A stretch of 64,000 nt of DNA from Symbiodinium kawagutii (GCA_009767595.1 VSDK01004528.1:31160-95159), one strand, 5' to 3'; shown: positions 1 to 14,300, counted from the first letter of the stretch. Notes: generated from the sequence alone by a model not told the origin. A program made the numbers and translations.

Positions 1-1028
1 CTCCCCAGCTGCCTGCTGCTTGACCCACTTGGTCTTGCCAGCCTCCACGGTCAACATCCAGACCACATCGTCCGCTTCCAAGGTGCAAAGGGGCGCTTCC
101 CAGGGCACCTTCGTGCCCTTTTTGCAGAGCATACAGGGGGTCGCCGCCTCTAACCATCCATTCCGGCAGGCGCTGCACATGTGGGTGTAGCTGACCAAAC
201 CAGTTGGCCTGTCCCTCAAGAGGCCAGCACCAATGCCTTTCGTGGACTTGCCCGGGAGCGACTTCATGGTCCAGATCTTTTCCTGCAAGCTCTGGAGCCG
301 CATGGGAATGTAGGCCTCGATGATTCGCTGGACAGCAGCCTTGGTAAGCTGCACATGCAGGAACCTGCCGAAGAGCTCCACGATCTCGGTCTCCGAGACA
401 CCCACTAGCTGCGAGACCAGGTAGTTGGGGACGCTGGGGAAACTCGCTGGCAACACCTCAAACTTGCTAAAAGCATGGTTCTCCGGATCAACCTGGAACC
501 GGATGGCGTTGGCAGGCAGGTCCTGGTTGGCTGCACGCACAAAACCTTTCAGTGGCGGTGACCGATCACGGTCAGGGCCAGAGGCACCTGCAGGGGGAAC
601 AAAGTCCTGCTTGGTGATGGTGGCACCACAGGGTCCATCACTGCGTCAGGGCCAGGGGCGCCTGGCAGATCCGGTTCTGCCAAGGTCGTAGCCCCAGAGG
701 CGTCGGCCATGCCCTCCGCCATCTCAAGCGTCTCAGTGATCAGGTCCATGTCGTCATCCGGCACTGGAACCTGGACGCCTTCCTGCAGACGTCCCACCGT
801 CTCTTGCAAGTCAGCCATGCGTGCCATCAGATCAGCACGAAGTTCGGTGGCCGGCTCCTGGAGCCAGAGGAAGTCTGCCTTCTCATCTTCCTCCACCAAC
901 ATTTGATTGGTCGCTTCAACCATCGACCATGCTTCCGTGCCAGTTTGGCTCATCTCATCAGTGTCTGGGACATCGCCACCTTCACGAGGGAAAGGCACCG
1001 AAGAAGCGGCAGCAGAGTAGCTCGCCAT
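1..1028 (-). CDS. Partial intronless gene, probable retrocopy, frameshifted; unknown function with two CxxC knuckles
   Basis: ATG at 1028-1026 opens a GC-rich frame (starts MASYSAAASSVPFPREGG) that runs to a stop at 549-551. A second frame is open from about 645 to the window edge and carries the more protein-like sequence, for example VPNYLVSQLVGVSETEIVEL, then CSAC and CMLC sixteen residues apart, as in a small zinc-binding module. The frames overlap at 549-645, so a frameshift (real or an assembly error) lies there. No intron is needed over 1 kb, unlike every other gene here, and a spliced-leader-like sequence lies 71 bases upstream of the ATG. Both suggest a retroposed mRNA. The first part is acidic with a probable coiled coil (RADLMARMADLQETVGRLQE). 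I do not recognise the family. The 3' end is outside the window. Confidence 0.6.
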
Positions 1029-1098
1029 GATACCGCAAGTGTGAGGTACAGGGGGTTGGTTTTTCAATACCAGTGGAACACTGTCTCACACAAGCGGG

Positions 1099-1112
1099 CT
1101 TGAGCCAAAATG
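1099..1112 (-). other. Relict dinoflagellate spliced-leader 3' end
   Basis: The minus strand reads CATTTTGGCTCAAG, identical to the last 14 bases of the conserved dinoflagellate spliced leader as I remember it. It lies directly upstream of the intronless gene and in the same orientation, as expected for an mRNA that was trans-spliced, reverse-transcribed and reinserted. The match is also one arm of a perfect hairpin (1099-1137), so a palindrome origin cannot be excluded. Confidence 0.55.
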
Positions 1113-1137
1113 TCCGGTGGACATTTTGGTTCAACAT

Positions 1138-2267
1138 TCCAAACATATGACTTGCAACCGCAAGCTAAATGCAAGTATCAAATATACCCATTAATGAACC
1201 ATTATGAGATTTGACATTGCTCTGTAACCAAACAGTAGTGGTATACCCTTCTCATAGCCACAAGCGCCGTGACAACTTGTGCGATGCCTGGCGAAGCCAT
1301 TGGTTCTGCTTGGTCCAACTATCCGTACCGGGAGCTTGGCCAACAGGCCCTCTATGGGTACCCAGCCCCACACCTGGTAGTCGAAGTCATTGTTATCAAC
1401 CAACCATTGAATAGGTTAATGACATTATAATGACATTATTCAGTCAAGAACCACTATATTAATCTATGCCAACCCAGGTTCTTGACAGTATTGACATTGC
1501 ATAGGGTCAATCAGTGCGGAAGGAAAAGAATTCCTGCTTGAAGACATCAATCTCTCGTCCACTTCCGCAGTCTCTGTTCAGAGAGGGAAACTATGAGTTA
1601 TACTGAGTAGACACAATATGAAACAATTTGCCCAATTGTGATCCTTGCATCAACCAAGTAGTCATGCTATAAGTTATCGAATCTCAAAACCATCAATTCG
1701 CGAGATTCGCAGCGAATAGATGTGAATCGGCACTCAATTCACAGAAACGTATTCAGTCCTGAATGACTTTCGATTTGACATTTAACTTTGTTTCAAGCAG
1801 AAATGCATTCCAATCTACCAACACGAAACCTGGATTAAACCATACTACCAGCCACAAACATCAGATTTATCAACTTGTCACCTCTGGTATGGCTAAGGCA
1901 AGGCTATGGGCTAAACATAGCTATGGCCAGTGATGAGAACCCAGCTTGCATGATGGATAGGATGGTCTTCATGCCCTAACTTCTAATGTGCCTCTAAATG
2001 CTTGCACCCCTCAAGCATCTGAAAAATAAACATGCAAACAAGCTACAATAATCATTCACAGTCAATATGATGTACTCTATGAGAACACCAATCTATCAAT
2101 TTTTGATAACCTATCTATACTAATAAGTTATTAGTTATTAGTAACAACACCTAAATTACAATAATTCATGATACTCTTTACAATTGACCAGCTGAGCGCT
2201 GCATGAAATTCATAGGAAAACCCAGCAGCCCGGGTGGGATCCACCTCAGCGGCTCTGGCTGATAGAA
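1138..2267. other. Intergenic stretch between the retrocopy and the NAXE stop codon
   Basis: AT-rich unique-looking DNA without an ORF or exon that I can support. It separates the 5' side of the left-edge gene from the 3' end of NAXE. I see no RNA gene. Confidence 0.4.
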
Positions 2268-2317
2268 CTAGCGATGAACGTCCGGGCGTTTTTCACGGCC
2301 GGGGAATGCTGCGGGCC
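2268..2317 (-). CDS. NAXE: NAXE terminal exon
   Basis: 50 bases, acceptor CCAAG, encoding (G)[15 protein letters not shown] and TAG at 2270-2268. It completes the LGG motif, then diverges from the family's usual FVPP ending. A second open frame in the same island ends at a TGA, so the frame rests on codon phase alone. Confidence 0.55.
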
Positions 2318-5274
2318 CTTGGATCATAGTTCTCTCGAGGCAACTTTCACCAAGTGGTTCTCAAGTCATACCCCTAGTTATCATCCAGTTTATGGGCATT
2401 TTATAGTAACAAACCGCCCACAGAACAGCTGCTTTCCTTGACACTGCGCAAGTTCCCCACCTAAGAAGTGACGCCCACGGAAGAAGGCGGCCGCTTTCTT
2501 GGGCGCTGTCAACGAAATCAACGTGTCAGGCTTCAAACCGCTGCCTCAGCCACACCAGCTGCTGGTGTCGATTTCAAGTGGCCAGGTGAGGGTGGTTACT
2601 TAGTACAGCGGTCAAAGGTTGATGACGGTTGGTGATGGTAGGTGATGGTTGATGTAGTTGATGGTGGATGGTGAGTTCACAGCACGGACACACACACACA
2701 CAAACATTGCTACCATGAATTCACTTCTGGAAGTATCATCATGATTTGCATTCATGGGACATGGGACTATTGTGACCCCTGCAATGAAGAAGTGTAGCCG
2801 AGAAGATTCAGGGAGGACTTGTGAAGGCCAGGTGGCCTACCCCAAAGGGAAAGTGTCGTGGATTGTCGAGCGATGTCGCTAAGAATTTCTATTGCTCGGA
2901 CTGGTTATTGAAGATTGTTAAGTCCAACCAAATCGAAGACTGGTTGAACTTATTATGTCTTCGAGTCCAACCGACGAATTGTTAAGTGCATGACTCGATG
3001 ACTCCAACCAATGACGCAATCCCAAGTCCCAATGTCTTGTTGGAGTTCAAGTCCAACCAATAAAAACACCCTCTGGTAAACTAAGATAACAATGGTAAAT
3101 CATCATTTGTCATTTGTCAAAGGAAACCCTGGAAAACCAGCTATACATGATAGTTCTGCAATTCTGCTCAATTATTGATCCCTGGTTGATGATATGGCTA
3201 TCTTAACTATCAACTAACCATAACTAACCAACTAACCATATGGCTGTGGGTCAAAACCCTGTACCCCTAGTTCCCCCATCATTGACCATTGTTTTCCCTA
3301 TGAGTTTGTTGGTGATTCTCTCTTGGTGATTCTCTCCCATTGTTGTTGATATTCTCTCTTGGTGATTCTCCCAGTGTTGGTGATCTCTTCGTATTAATCT
3401 TGACCCAGCTTGCCATATCTATCCCCAACCATCCATGGTCACCATCAGGGATCTGCAGATCCGGCAAGGTGCCGCTCACATCGCCCTTCCTCAGCAACGA
3501 GGGTGGCCGCACAACGAGGAAGCAGCGCGAGCGCATGCGATCTGACCATGGTGAAACATCCAGGTGTTATGGTCACACTCTTTTAATAGTGGTTAATAGT
3601 GGTGAAACTGCTCGTTAGTTAAGAGTTAATAGTGGTAAAATTGCTCTTTACAAAGTGGTGATGGTTCAAAGCAGTCAACCATTCATAGTGGTTTATAGTG
3701 GTTAACAAGTGGTTACAGGAATGGTTATGGAGGTTGCTTAAACTAGGCGTACCCCCACCTATCAGCGAGCTTATCAGCCATCTACTGATAAACAATTGAT
3801 TTTCAGGATCCCTATTTTGAGAAACCACAAAATTTAAAAAAATCAGTAAAAATCAGTGAATAACACACAGACACATATGTGTACAGCCTATATATGGTTT
3901 AAGAACAAGTTACTGCACATGTCTATAAATACATATCTTGCATGCATATTACAATCTTGCATAAGCAACTTGGCAAATCAATGCAAATGTTCGTAGTGTA
4001 TGTAGCAAGTGTATTTGGATACAACCCAAATTACGCTTTGTAGTGGAGATTCATTGTTGGTCTAGGGGTGTCTCCGGTTGGTGCTTAGCATGCTGAATCC
4101 GTTGCGGCTAGTTTGTGGCTGTGAAGCATGGTAGCAATTTTCATCACTTCTAAGTTACTAGTCAAAATGTGGTGGTTTCTCAAGTCATTGGGCCCACCCT
4201 GAGTTATCGTCCAGCCAAAGAAACACTTGTAGTAATAAACCAACTACTGAACTTCAACATTTGTTTGTTGGTTGTTATCACCCCCTATTATCAACCTTTA
4301 GCAGCCACCCTAAATTGATAATAAACCTGATCATCAACCATTATCAACCATTATCACCCCTTTATCCCCAATTTTTTACAATTATTAGCCGCCCGTGACT
4401 ATGATTTCCATCCATAAACCTTTGGGACCCCCCTTCTGTATCAACGTCCAAGCACCCCCCGGCTTCCAAGGCACTCCACATCCCATCCACTGGGGATGTC
4501 CACCGACATCACTGGTAAGGAGGAACCTTGAAGAGCCTGGCGCGGCACCCTCAACCCATCCCGAAATCATCGGCTTACGATGAGGGTACCTAAAAATGGT
4601 TGGTCTACTGTTTAAACATATGAAACAAGGATGAGTTGGAGGGTCCCCTATTTGAGAAACCACCACATATTTTTTTTGCAATTTTTTGCTCGTCCATGGT
4701 TGGGATAGGCCATTCAGATAGGCCATTTATTTGGAGCCATTTTATCTCTGCATTGACTTTTTCAGTGTTGGTATTCCAGCTCTCCCCTTTTTTCACTCCT
4801 CTTCTACCCATTCCTTTTAATCTTACCCCCAAAAACAAGGCAACATAAAAACAGGTTCTCCGCCATGTAGCCTCCATCCCCATCTCCGAACGATCACTGC
4901 TGACAAAAGAGAACACTTGCCACTTTTGTCTGGATCATCTAAGGTGAACGGGCACTCCCGGTAGCTCCTGGGCTGGCTTTTTCAGTAGGTATCGGGACAG
5001 CTCTTGGCTCCCAACCGCCAGCTTTGGCATCTCCCATGGTGAAGCCACGATGGAACACACGGCCCGGTGCAGCGCCTTCAAAATGCCTGCGAAGGGTTCG
5101 CGCGGCCTGGGCAGGGTTCATCCGAGGTTCAGCCATGGGATGGACATCCTCGGTGTTGGGGTAGGGCTGTGGGTCAAAAGACCCTGGTGCCTGGGTCAAC
5201 TTTCTGATGAATGACCAGTCGCTCATCGAGCTGTTGGGAAGTGAGCAACCCGTTTGTTGGTTGATGTTGATCCA

Positions 5275-5330
<56 letters not shown>

Positions 5331-8300
5331 CCGAAGCAAAGTTATAGAGGTGAGCCCCACCTCCCGACTTGTATGTTGGTGAAGCTAGTTGAGAAACGAG
5401 TGAACCACAGGTTCCCCATTCTAACCTGCCTCAACTACCTGGGGGGAAACCTTCTTGTGGCACTGACCCGTTGAACCACCCTCTCTGCTTGCGAGTCGCG
5501 TTCCCTTGAAGGAAAAACCGAAAACGGCATCCAAGGCCACGTCGAAGTCTGCGTTGACAACGGGGAGGCCAGGTTGGTATCAGCTTCACAGCTTTACGGC
5601 TTCATCCAACATGAACTAAGTAGAGCCAACCATCACTGAACCGAATGGGTCTCACCATCATGAACTGTCAATATCACATCAATCCTCATTTGGCGACCGG
5701 CATCGATCATCGATGATCAACAACCATCAATGATACTACTGCTCAGATCTTCACCAGTTCTGACTAGAAAAAACAAGGAACAATGAAACACAAACGCCCA
5801 AATCAAAGACAACAAATCAGGTCAACAATGGAACCTGTCTCGGTTTTTTGAGATGTAAGAATCATTATGAACCTGTCCAGTATATTCTAACCTGTCCAGT
5901 ACATTCTAGTACTAACCTACATCCAGGTCATCAAAATGGAACCTCTCACAGCATACGTTCCCCAAAAAAAACATGGACTGTTTTGGATCTGGATTGAGCT
6001 TCGGCCTCTATCCTGCTGGTGGTTGAGTTCGAGGCTTCACGGGCCCAACCACTTTTTGTGATGACTATTCCCGAAGGTTCACCACTATAGTTAGCCACAG
6101 TTAGCCATAGAACCCCCCCATGGACTTTCCCATAGTTAAACTAGCAACATTCGCAGTTGTTGAACCATTGTGGGTTCTTATCCCCAATTATTCACCACCA
6201 TTGATGGTTATAGCCCGTCTACCAATCATAGTTCACCAACTTCAGCTATTCAGCTAGTTAACCATAATTAACCAAGAACATGCCATGATTTCCAATACTC
6301 ATCCGCCCATTTCAGCACCCCATCGTATGGCCGACCTCGGAGATTCGGCAGTTGCGTCAGCACTGGGATGTGAAGCTGGTCACATTGCGTCACCTCAGGT
6401 TGATTGAGGGTATACCAACGCGGCCACTGGAGACTGCTGGTCAACTAGGGGGGGTTGTTACCAGTTGTTGCATTGCTCAATCACTAATTATGCTTAACAT
6501 TGCTTAACTAGCTGAAGTTGCTTAACCATGGTTGGTTAGGGCAACCATCTGACCGCATGCTGGAAATCATTGGATCAACCGACTGAGTTCAACCAAACGG
6601 AACTGTCGAATGGCATGCGCAAGCTCCTGGAAAGCATGGATGCTAAGGTTTCAGGTTACCATCAGCGGCAGGCCACCCCCAATGTCATCATTGCTGGAAT
6701 GGTTTAGCATCAGTTCCCCCAAAACCATTTCTCAAGTCATAGGGGTACTCCCAAATCATCCTCGACCATACATGGCAATAAACCAACTGTTTCTGAGGGT
6801 CTGCTATTGTGGACCTCAAAGATTTGTCAACCATGTGGCCAACTCAATCCTAGTCCTTCGAATCGGAGATCCACCAAAAAAGCACCACAGGTCGGTTGCC
6901 ATTTCCAAGCCCTGAACAGGTCAGCGGCTTCGAGCCAAGGGACCAAGTTCACGAAGAGTTGCTTCTGGGATTGTTTCGGGTACCTGCCCAGCGAAAGTTG
7001 GTGGTTTGCCATGGGGAATTGGGAGTGATTTCAAACTTGTGATGCCAAACATGCCAAAAAGTAACAGTACTGGTAATACGTCCAGTCAAAATGAGCTGGT
7101 AAAGCATCCAAGTTGAATTATATATGTATATGTTTTTTGAAAAACATATCACCTTGCAGTACTTCGCTTTTGGTACATGTTGGCACTACCTTGCAGTACC
7201 ACCAAGTGCAAATGAACAAGAGAAGAACCAGATCCATATCCTCATGACCGCACTAAGATTCAACAGACTTCCCTCGGTGGCAAGGCACGAAAGGTTGGTG
7301 AGCCTTTGCACAATTTTGCGGGCATCAATGCATCAAATCTATGGTTGCTTCAAGGTGCAAATCCCCGTTATGCTACGGCCTCTCAAACCTCAATGTGATT
7401 CTCAGTCTAAAGTTGGTGTTAAATGGCAACTCGATCGACTGCAGTTGCATCCAACCTGTAAATATAGAAATGTGTATCCGCTAGTTCCACCAAACAACGT
7501 GCCCAAGTGAGGTGGTACCTTGTCATCGATCATACCACCCTCAATCCCGCGAACTCCACCAGGGTGGTTTGGAGCGCACACGACGGTGGGCGAGTAACCA
7601 AAGTGATACCTCACAACGATGGCAGTGACTTGCTGAACCCAGGGAAACTATGGGGACTTGGGGACTGAAAACCAATAACCAGGTTGATAGGTTATAACCG
7701 ACAATCAGCTGGGGATATGAAATACTTATTTACTACAAGGTGGACCCCCAATCACATAAGTTGGGTTCTAACCCCTGTAACTGGTAGCTAACCCTAGTTA
7801 GATTAGTTGTAAACCAGCTTATAAGTGGTTGGGGGCCCACTTTGTAACCCTGGATATGCTCTAACCCCAGATGTGAAACCCAATATGTTCGGCTCCTCAG
7901 CATTTGCTTGTCGCAGCCAAGCGACCAGGAGACTTGGTGACTTGGTGTGGCTAAACATCTGTTGGCTTGTGCTGAGACTAACAATCATCAACAAGATCAA
8001 AAACCCATCACCATTGTTACTGGGATGGGCCCTGGAGCTGGTTGTTCATGGTGGTCAGGTTTGAATGGCAATGATCACCTGCGGTGTGTCAAAAAACCAA
8101 AACCAAGAACAATGAGTCTTGCTTGTCGATGAATAGTGTACCGGCCAAACTAGGTGGTTTCCGGGTTGAAAAGGCATTTTGGCATCAAGGGGTGTGGAAG
8201 AAGACTACTTTCAACACTCGCGGTATTGACAGCACACAAGGGCAACACCAATTCGGCCATGCCAAAAATTCCAACCTTTACTTCGACAGTTCTATGCCCT

Positions 8301-11300
8301 TCCCCAGTGTCACATGTAGCGCTTGAGATCCTTTTTCAAATTCATCCGGTCACGCCGGAGTTTGTCTTTAAACATTCACAACAACGGCTCCGAGCACTGG
8401 TCTGACACCAGATCGAAACGGCAAAGCCCAGATTTCCGGCGAAACATTTCACTGAGGTGTTGGTCCGAAATCTGCCTGAACTCTGTCACTGTGAAACGAA
8501 GATTCGTGTGAGACGAGGTCCGACATATCTGCCTATCACAACGGGGTGAAGAACAGCTGCGAAACAGCGAGCTGGAGCTAGGCAATGGGACAGAACTGTT
8601 TGATTGGTCATGAATGGTTGATTCATTGATTAGCAGGTTGATAAGTATAGTAACTAAAGATCAATATCCAATTAACTATTAATGATTTAGTTTAGTGATG
8701 TAAAAAGTTGTGTCTATTTGTGTCGGAAGGCATCTGGTGCGGGTGGCCTCAAGTATATCATGTAGTCTCAGTTGGAAGCCTTGAACCGACATCCAGGAAG
8801 ATATCATGAGTCCTAGGCAATTGCAGATCTGGATCATAAATCATAACCTGTTTTCCCATAAGCAGTTGTGATTTCCATCACAATATGATTAACCTCTCGT
8901 AATCTAATATGATTAGAAATGGATGATCAGCGGTTTTAGATGGTCTACCCATTGGGAATGGCCTTTTTCTAGCGCATGATTGTGGTCGTGAATCACAGAT
9001 TCCGCTTGAAACATTCGAAGAGCATTAATCATTGACATCACCAAGAGCATGGCAAACTCAATTGACCATTTCAAAATCATCAACAAGCACTGCTAGCGAT
9101 CATGAGTTGCTGGCATCATGATTGGGCTTATTCTGTGTTATCTGACCATTTCTAACCAATGTGTTTATGATACCAATCCACAAGTACAATGCTTTTACGA
9201 AGTATCCCTGAGTCGTGTTTAGAATACTTATCAATGCCAAAATGCATTTCATCCTTGGGATACTTGCTAACAATGCTTGCGATATTTGTCAGCAATTCCC
9301 AAATAGTATTGACTGTTCCTGATACTTATCCAAAATGTCCGAGGTCTTCACCCATCTACTTTATATGCTTGCTATTATGCCATTTGCGATAGCTGGTGAT
9401 GTAGAAGTTGATTAAATATTCCTAATCAATTTGTCGACACTATTTCGGACTACTGAAACTGAAGTACCTTGATATGATTGTAACGGCATTGAATCATCAA
9501 CTAACAAATGGTTTAGTATGACCTCTATGTAAACCGTAGGAAAGATATGGTAGTATCAATCAAGCAAGTGTTGTTTACTAGTACTCAAAGTTTCTTGTAT
9601 AATTGTCAACCAATTACCCATTTATTACTTTGAACCACATTGGTTAGCTACATTACTTACTCAATAAACCTTTGGTTAGACCATTGGTTGATAACTCACC
9701 GCAGCACTATGTATAATCAATAAAGCCACTAATATTGATTATTACTTGTTCCACATCAATTTATCCTTCAATGATTTCGTCAGCTATCTTTAAGCATTGG
9801 TTCATTGGTGATAAACCGTTTGCCAAACTCCATTGGTCAATAAATATAGCAGCTTCATAGTAACAACCAATGATTGGTCAAACAATAAAGCATTTGGTTT
9901 AAAATCCAGTGGTTGGTTTTTTCGAATATCAATTTCACTATGATAGAATCATCCTAATCCATTCCTCCATCCCCAAAGTCTTTTGTAGCTCCATATCGTT
10001 ACTCACCATTCGCGTGCGCACGAACGGTTCAACTGCCGCGCAGGGCGCGGTAAATCACGGTGCTCATGTCACGGTACAGGCGCAGGACGTCCAAGATGAT
10101 GAAGTCTTTCCTTAGCTTCGCAGCGACCCATTGGCGATTTCATCTACATCGTGCTGACGAATGCGCCGATCACGAAGAAACATGGTGAAGAACCAATGGT
10201 TAGTGGTGACCAATGGTGACCAATGGTGACCGATGGGCAATGGATCACTAAAAATGGCGAATCACCAATGGTTCATGGTGACCAATGGTGGTTTAGACGG
10301 ATTGGTACCATTTAGTAGCTCCAAATCGCTCCCCATTTGGGGGGGTATATGGTACCCCTGGCCAAAGAACCAACCAATGATTAATCAATGGATAATTAAT
10401 GTTTACTCGCAATAATGCTAATTGACAATGGCTTATTGATGGTTCTTTTGATGGTTTGTGGATGGTTTATACTGTATACTGGTTGACCACGGTTGATCGA
10501 TGGTTGAGCAACGGCTAATCGGGGTTAATAGTGTCAATCATTGTTGATAATGGTCACTAAATGGTGGTTAATAATGGTTAATGACGATTAATGGTGGCCA
10601 ACCATGATGATTGATAGTGGTCAATGGTGATGAATACTGGTTGATAATGACCAACAGTTCTTGCTCATAGCTGCTAATGAAAACAAAACCTTGTGATGAT
10701 GAATAGTTGGACTGCGATCGGACAGCTTTGTATATCCTCTGGCATCACCAAGAGACGCATCAAAAATGTAGCATTTCATCAAGCTCTAAATCTGCCTCAT
10801 TTCGTACGCCATCCATTTGGGGTTTGATCATTTTGGATCGTCTAATTCAGTACCCTGGAACACTACGGTGTATGCACGAGCTTGGAGGGGATCGCAACAA
10901 GAATGTGATCAAATCCATGCTGTTGAGACTGTGGGGAACGGACAAGTGAATCCCGTACACCCATAACCCAATGTAGGCATGGATACAAAAATAAAGATGT
11001 CTATCAACATTATGAACCAGTCTTACTTAACCAATCTAAACCATCATTCACTGTCAAGTCTATATCATCAACCAGCATGACGCAGTGATTACCCTTTCTA
11101 AGCAGCTTATTCAACCAGTATTCATTATTGATGACAGGCTACACGGCACTGCTCAACATGAGCTGTGCCTGTAGGTGTGGAGACCTTCTCTGGGTCGAGG
11201 AATCATATTCATCATTGGTTGGTGATTTCAACCCCGATGAAAAATACTAGTCAACCAACCAATTGTTAATGAATACGAGGGAAAATAATCAAAATGTCAA

Positions 11301-14300
11301 TCGAACCACCAACCAGTTATTCATCATTGATGACCCAGCTTATTCAATCACTATTCATCATTGAGTCCTCATTACTCATCATTGATAACCATGATTCATC
11401 ATTATTGATAACCATTAATGAACGTTCCTCAGCTGCTTAGAAAGGCTACTTCCTCAATAGACTCAGCTTATTCATCGTTGATGCGCACTAATGAACCATT
11501 GGAACATTGGGTCCTCAGCTGTTCCCTTCGCTCCGCCATGGCGCTCTCGGGGTCCCATTGGTCAAACCTCAACCCGCGTGCGCGGAGCTGCGCTGCGCTG
11601 CTCATGGTCGACGCTAGTGATGAAGACGTGTCATGTCAGATGACAAGCTGTCAATATCTGATTGGTGGTTTCAACCCCTATGAAAAGTATGAGTCAACCA
11701 ACCAGTTGTTAATGATTACTAGGGAAATCAAAAATGTTTGAAACCATCAACCAAATATACTAACCCATAGTGAGGGTCAATAATCAATCATTGACATGAT
11801 TCTGATTAATGATCAATATTCATAATTGACATGATCAATCATTGATAATTGACATGATCAATAATTAATACTTGACAGGGTTATTACTTTGCTGACAAGC
11901 TGGGTCATAATTATTTTGTAAGGGTCTATAGATTGCCCCATAGTGAGCTGATTCATGCTTGATAACAGGTTGGTCATTCTCCCCTGTAAGCTGGTAAGCT
12001 GGTAACAAAGGATAGTGACCAACGACAGTAGAGGATATTACCAACATGTCGAGCTGGATCAGAACCATCCAAAGAATGGCGCCCAGTGAACATCCCAACA
12101 GTTGGACAAATGACTGGCGATGGCTGGGGATATGATTGAAAGGGGAATCAGGGTTTAGTTGAGACCCACAGCCATGTACCAAAGCACATATGAAGCAATA
12201 CGATTTAATTAAGCTACATGACATTATACGACTATATGATTCAATCAATATATGATGATATTTAGGCTAATTATGTATTGTTGCGAGGCATAATGTGGCT
12301 CAAAAATTCTATATCTACTGTGTATGTATTTCGAATTGCATGCCACAATCATGTCCATATTTAACTGTGTTCCCGTATGTTTAGGGCATGGAGCGACAGT
12401 AATCTAAAATGATCAATACTGGGGTCATCTTCGTGTTATCTTCATGTGGCAGTGGGTCAAAACCCTGTACCCCTGGTTCCCCCATCATTAACCATTCTTT
12501 TCCCACTAGTTTGTTGGTTATTATCCACCATTATTGCTGGTCAATATTTACCCATAGCCATGTCTTCCCCTACTGATACTTCCCAAAGGGGGGCCTGTGG
12601 TACTGCCATTTGTGGGCAGGCCACCTGTGAGGCCATCCCCGGCTGCCACAGCTCTGGTGGCTCTCTGTCGAAGCAAAGAGACTAACCAGCAAGAACTGGG
12701 ACGACCAGGAATCACAAATTCCATCAAATGCCAGGAATCACAAGCAAGTTCACAAACAAACCGAACAAGTTCACAAACACCAGTCGAATCCAACCAAACA
12801 AGTTCACAAACACCAGGAATCAAAAATGCAGTCAAATTCCCAGACACCAGAAATCACAAATTCCGTTTTTTTGTTTGTGAAGTTCCGAAAAGAAATTGAT
12901 CAACAGGAATCGCCAACAGCCAAATCCCAAATCAGTCCACCAAACCATCCGAAAAAAAATCCGCAGATCTCAAGTCTCCACTCCACCTTTAAGGTGACCT
13001 CAGGCGCCCGGTGACGTCAGGCGCCCGCCAGGGCACACCACCACGATGAGCGTCATGTTGTCGGCGCCCAAACCCATGGAACGCTTGGGGTCACTGGTGC
13101 AACACGCCTCCAGGAGCTGCTCCATGGCCAAACTCAGCGACATCCTCACGAAAGGCGAAGTGTCAAACAGCGGACTGAAGAAGCTATGCTTAATAGTGAT
13201 TAATAGGGGTTCATGGGGGTTATAATAGTGGTTAATGGTGATTAATAGGGGTTAATAGTGATTAATAGGGGTTCATATACAGCTTAATAGTGATTAATAG
13301 GGATTCATAGGGGTCAATAGTGATTAATAGGGGTTCATAGGGGGTTCATACTTAACCAGTGATTAATAGTCATTAATAGTGGTTAATAGGGATTTATAGT
13401 GGTTAATATTGGCTAATAGTAATTGATAGGGGTTCATACAGCTTAATAGTGATTCATCGTGGCTAATAGTGGTTAAAACCGGTTTATAGTGACTAGTAGT
13501 GGTTAATAGGGGTTGACTTGGGTAAACAGTGATTGATAGTTGATAATAAGGATTCATGATAGTGGTTGATAGTGGCTAATCATGGTTAATGATAGGGAAT
13601 ATAGTGCTTAACATAAGTACACATATTAATAGTGACTTGCTAATTTAAAATAGACTCGTTATTGGTGACTTGTTCATGGTGACTTTAATAGTGGTTAGTA
13701 TCCAAATGATAGTGACTTGTAGTGATTTTTATTGCTTGTGCAATATCTAAAAACCACGGTCAAGAGTGTCTGGTAATGACAAATGATACTCAATTGTCAG
13801 TGATAAGAATGACTAGGAACAAATAGTGATGGTATGTGATGGTTAACCGTGTTCAAACGGCAACAACGGTTGTGAATGTTTCAACATCAGCCAACCATGT
13901 TGTAATCATAATCTCGACCATGTGAACCTATTTGCAACTACTTCCAGTTGCTTTTTGAGGCACAAAGTTAGGACTTCTTCAAGACATGAAGCAGAACAAC
14001 GAAGCACATTAGGGAAAAGGTATGAACGATTTGCCACCTAAGTATTCTGGACACTGATCTACTGCACACCAGATATCGGAAAATATTGGACAATCGAAAA
14101 ACATCCATGGTCCCAGAACAAAAAATAATGAAAGAATTGGCCAACAACTGTGATTCAGCATCTCTGAGGCAGAGCTCTCAGATATGAGTTGTCTGGATCA
14201 AACATCCCTGAGATGGCAAGGGGATGACAGGTGGTGCGTTTCGGAGATCACCACGGCCGTCCCCTTCCCGGCGGTCCGTCGCATGAGACGCCGGCGCAGG

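Larger units (their letters stand above)
2506..6335 (-). other. NAXE: Short NAXE introns at the 3' end of the gene
   Basis: Introns between the small exons of 2461-6393. The one at 2506-3442 ends (transcript sense) in CA-rich sequence, seen on + as TG-rich 2590-2695. The intron below the exon at 4475 begins TG-rich (CA-rich on + at 4250-4400). They hold family A (3242-3318), a family F copy (about 3068-3140), family C pieces (about 3750-3831, 4168-4260, 4580-4666) and an (ATC)n run. No other gene is supported. Confidence 0.5.

Noticed and set aside
4939-5331. 130-codon minus-strand ORF with a poly-Met start
   Set aside because: The start is the (ATC)n repeat and the frame overlaps the NAXE REPF exon in another phase. 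The NAXE reading fits the family; this one matches nothing.
7990-8040. Minus-strand reading with S-N-N-G-D-G after GGGCCC, like a second NAXE phosphate loop
   Set aside because: Frame and spacing do not match GPGNNGGDG, the flanks are not NAXE-like, and ccatcaccattgtt is common simple sequence here.
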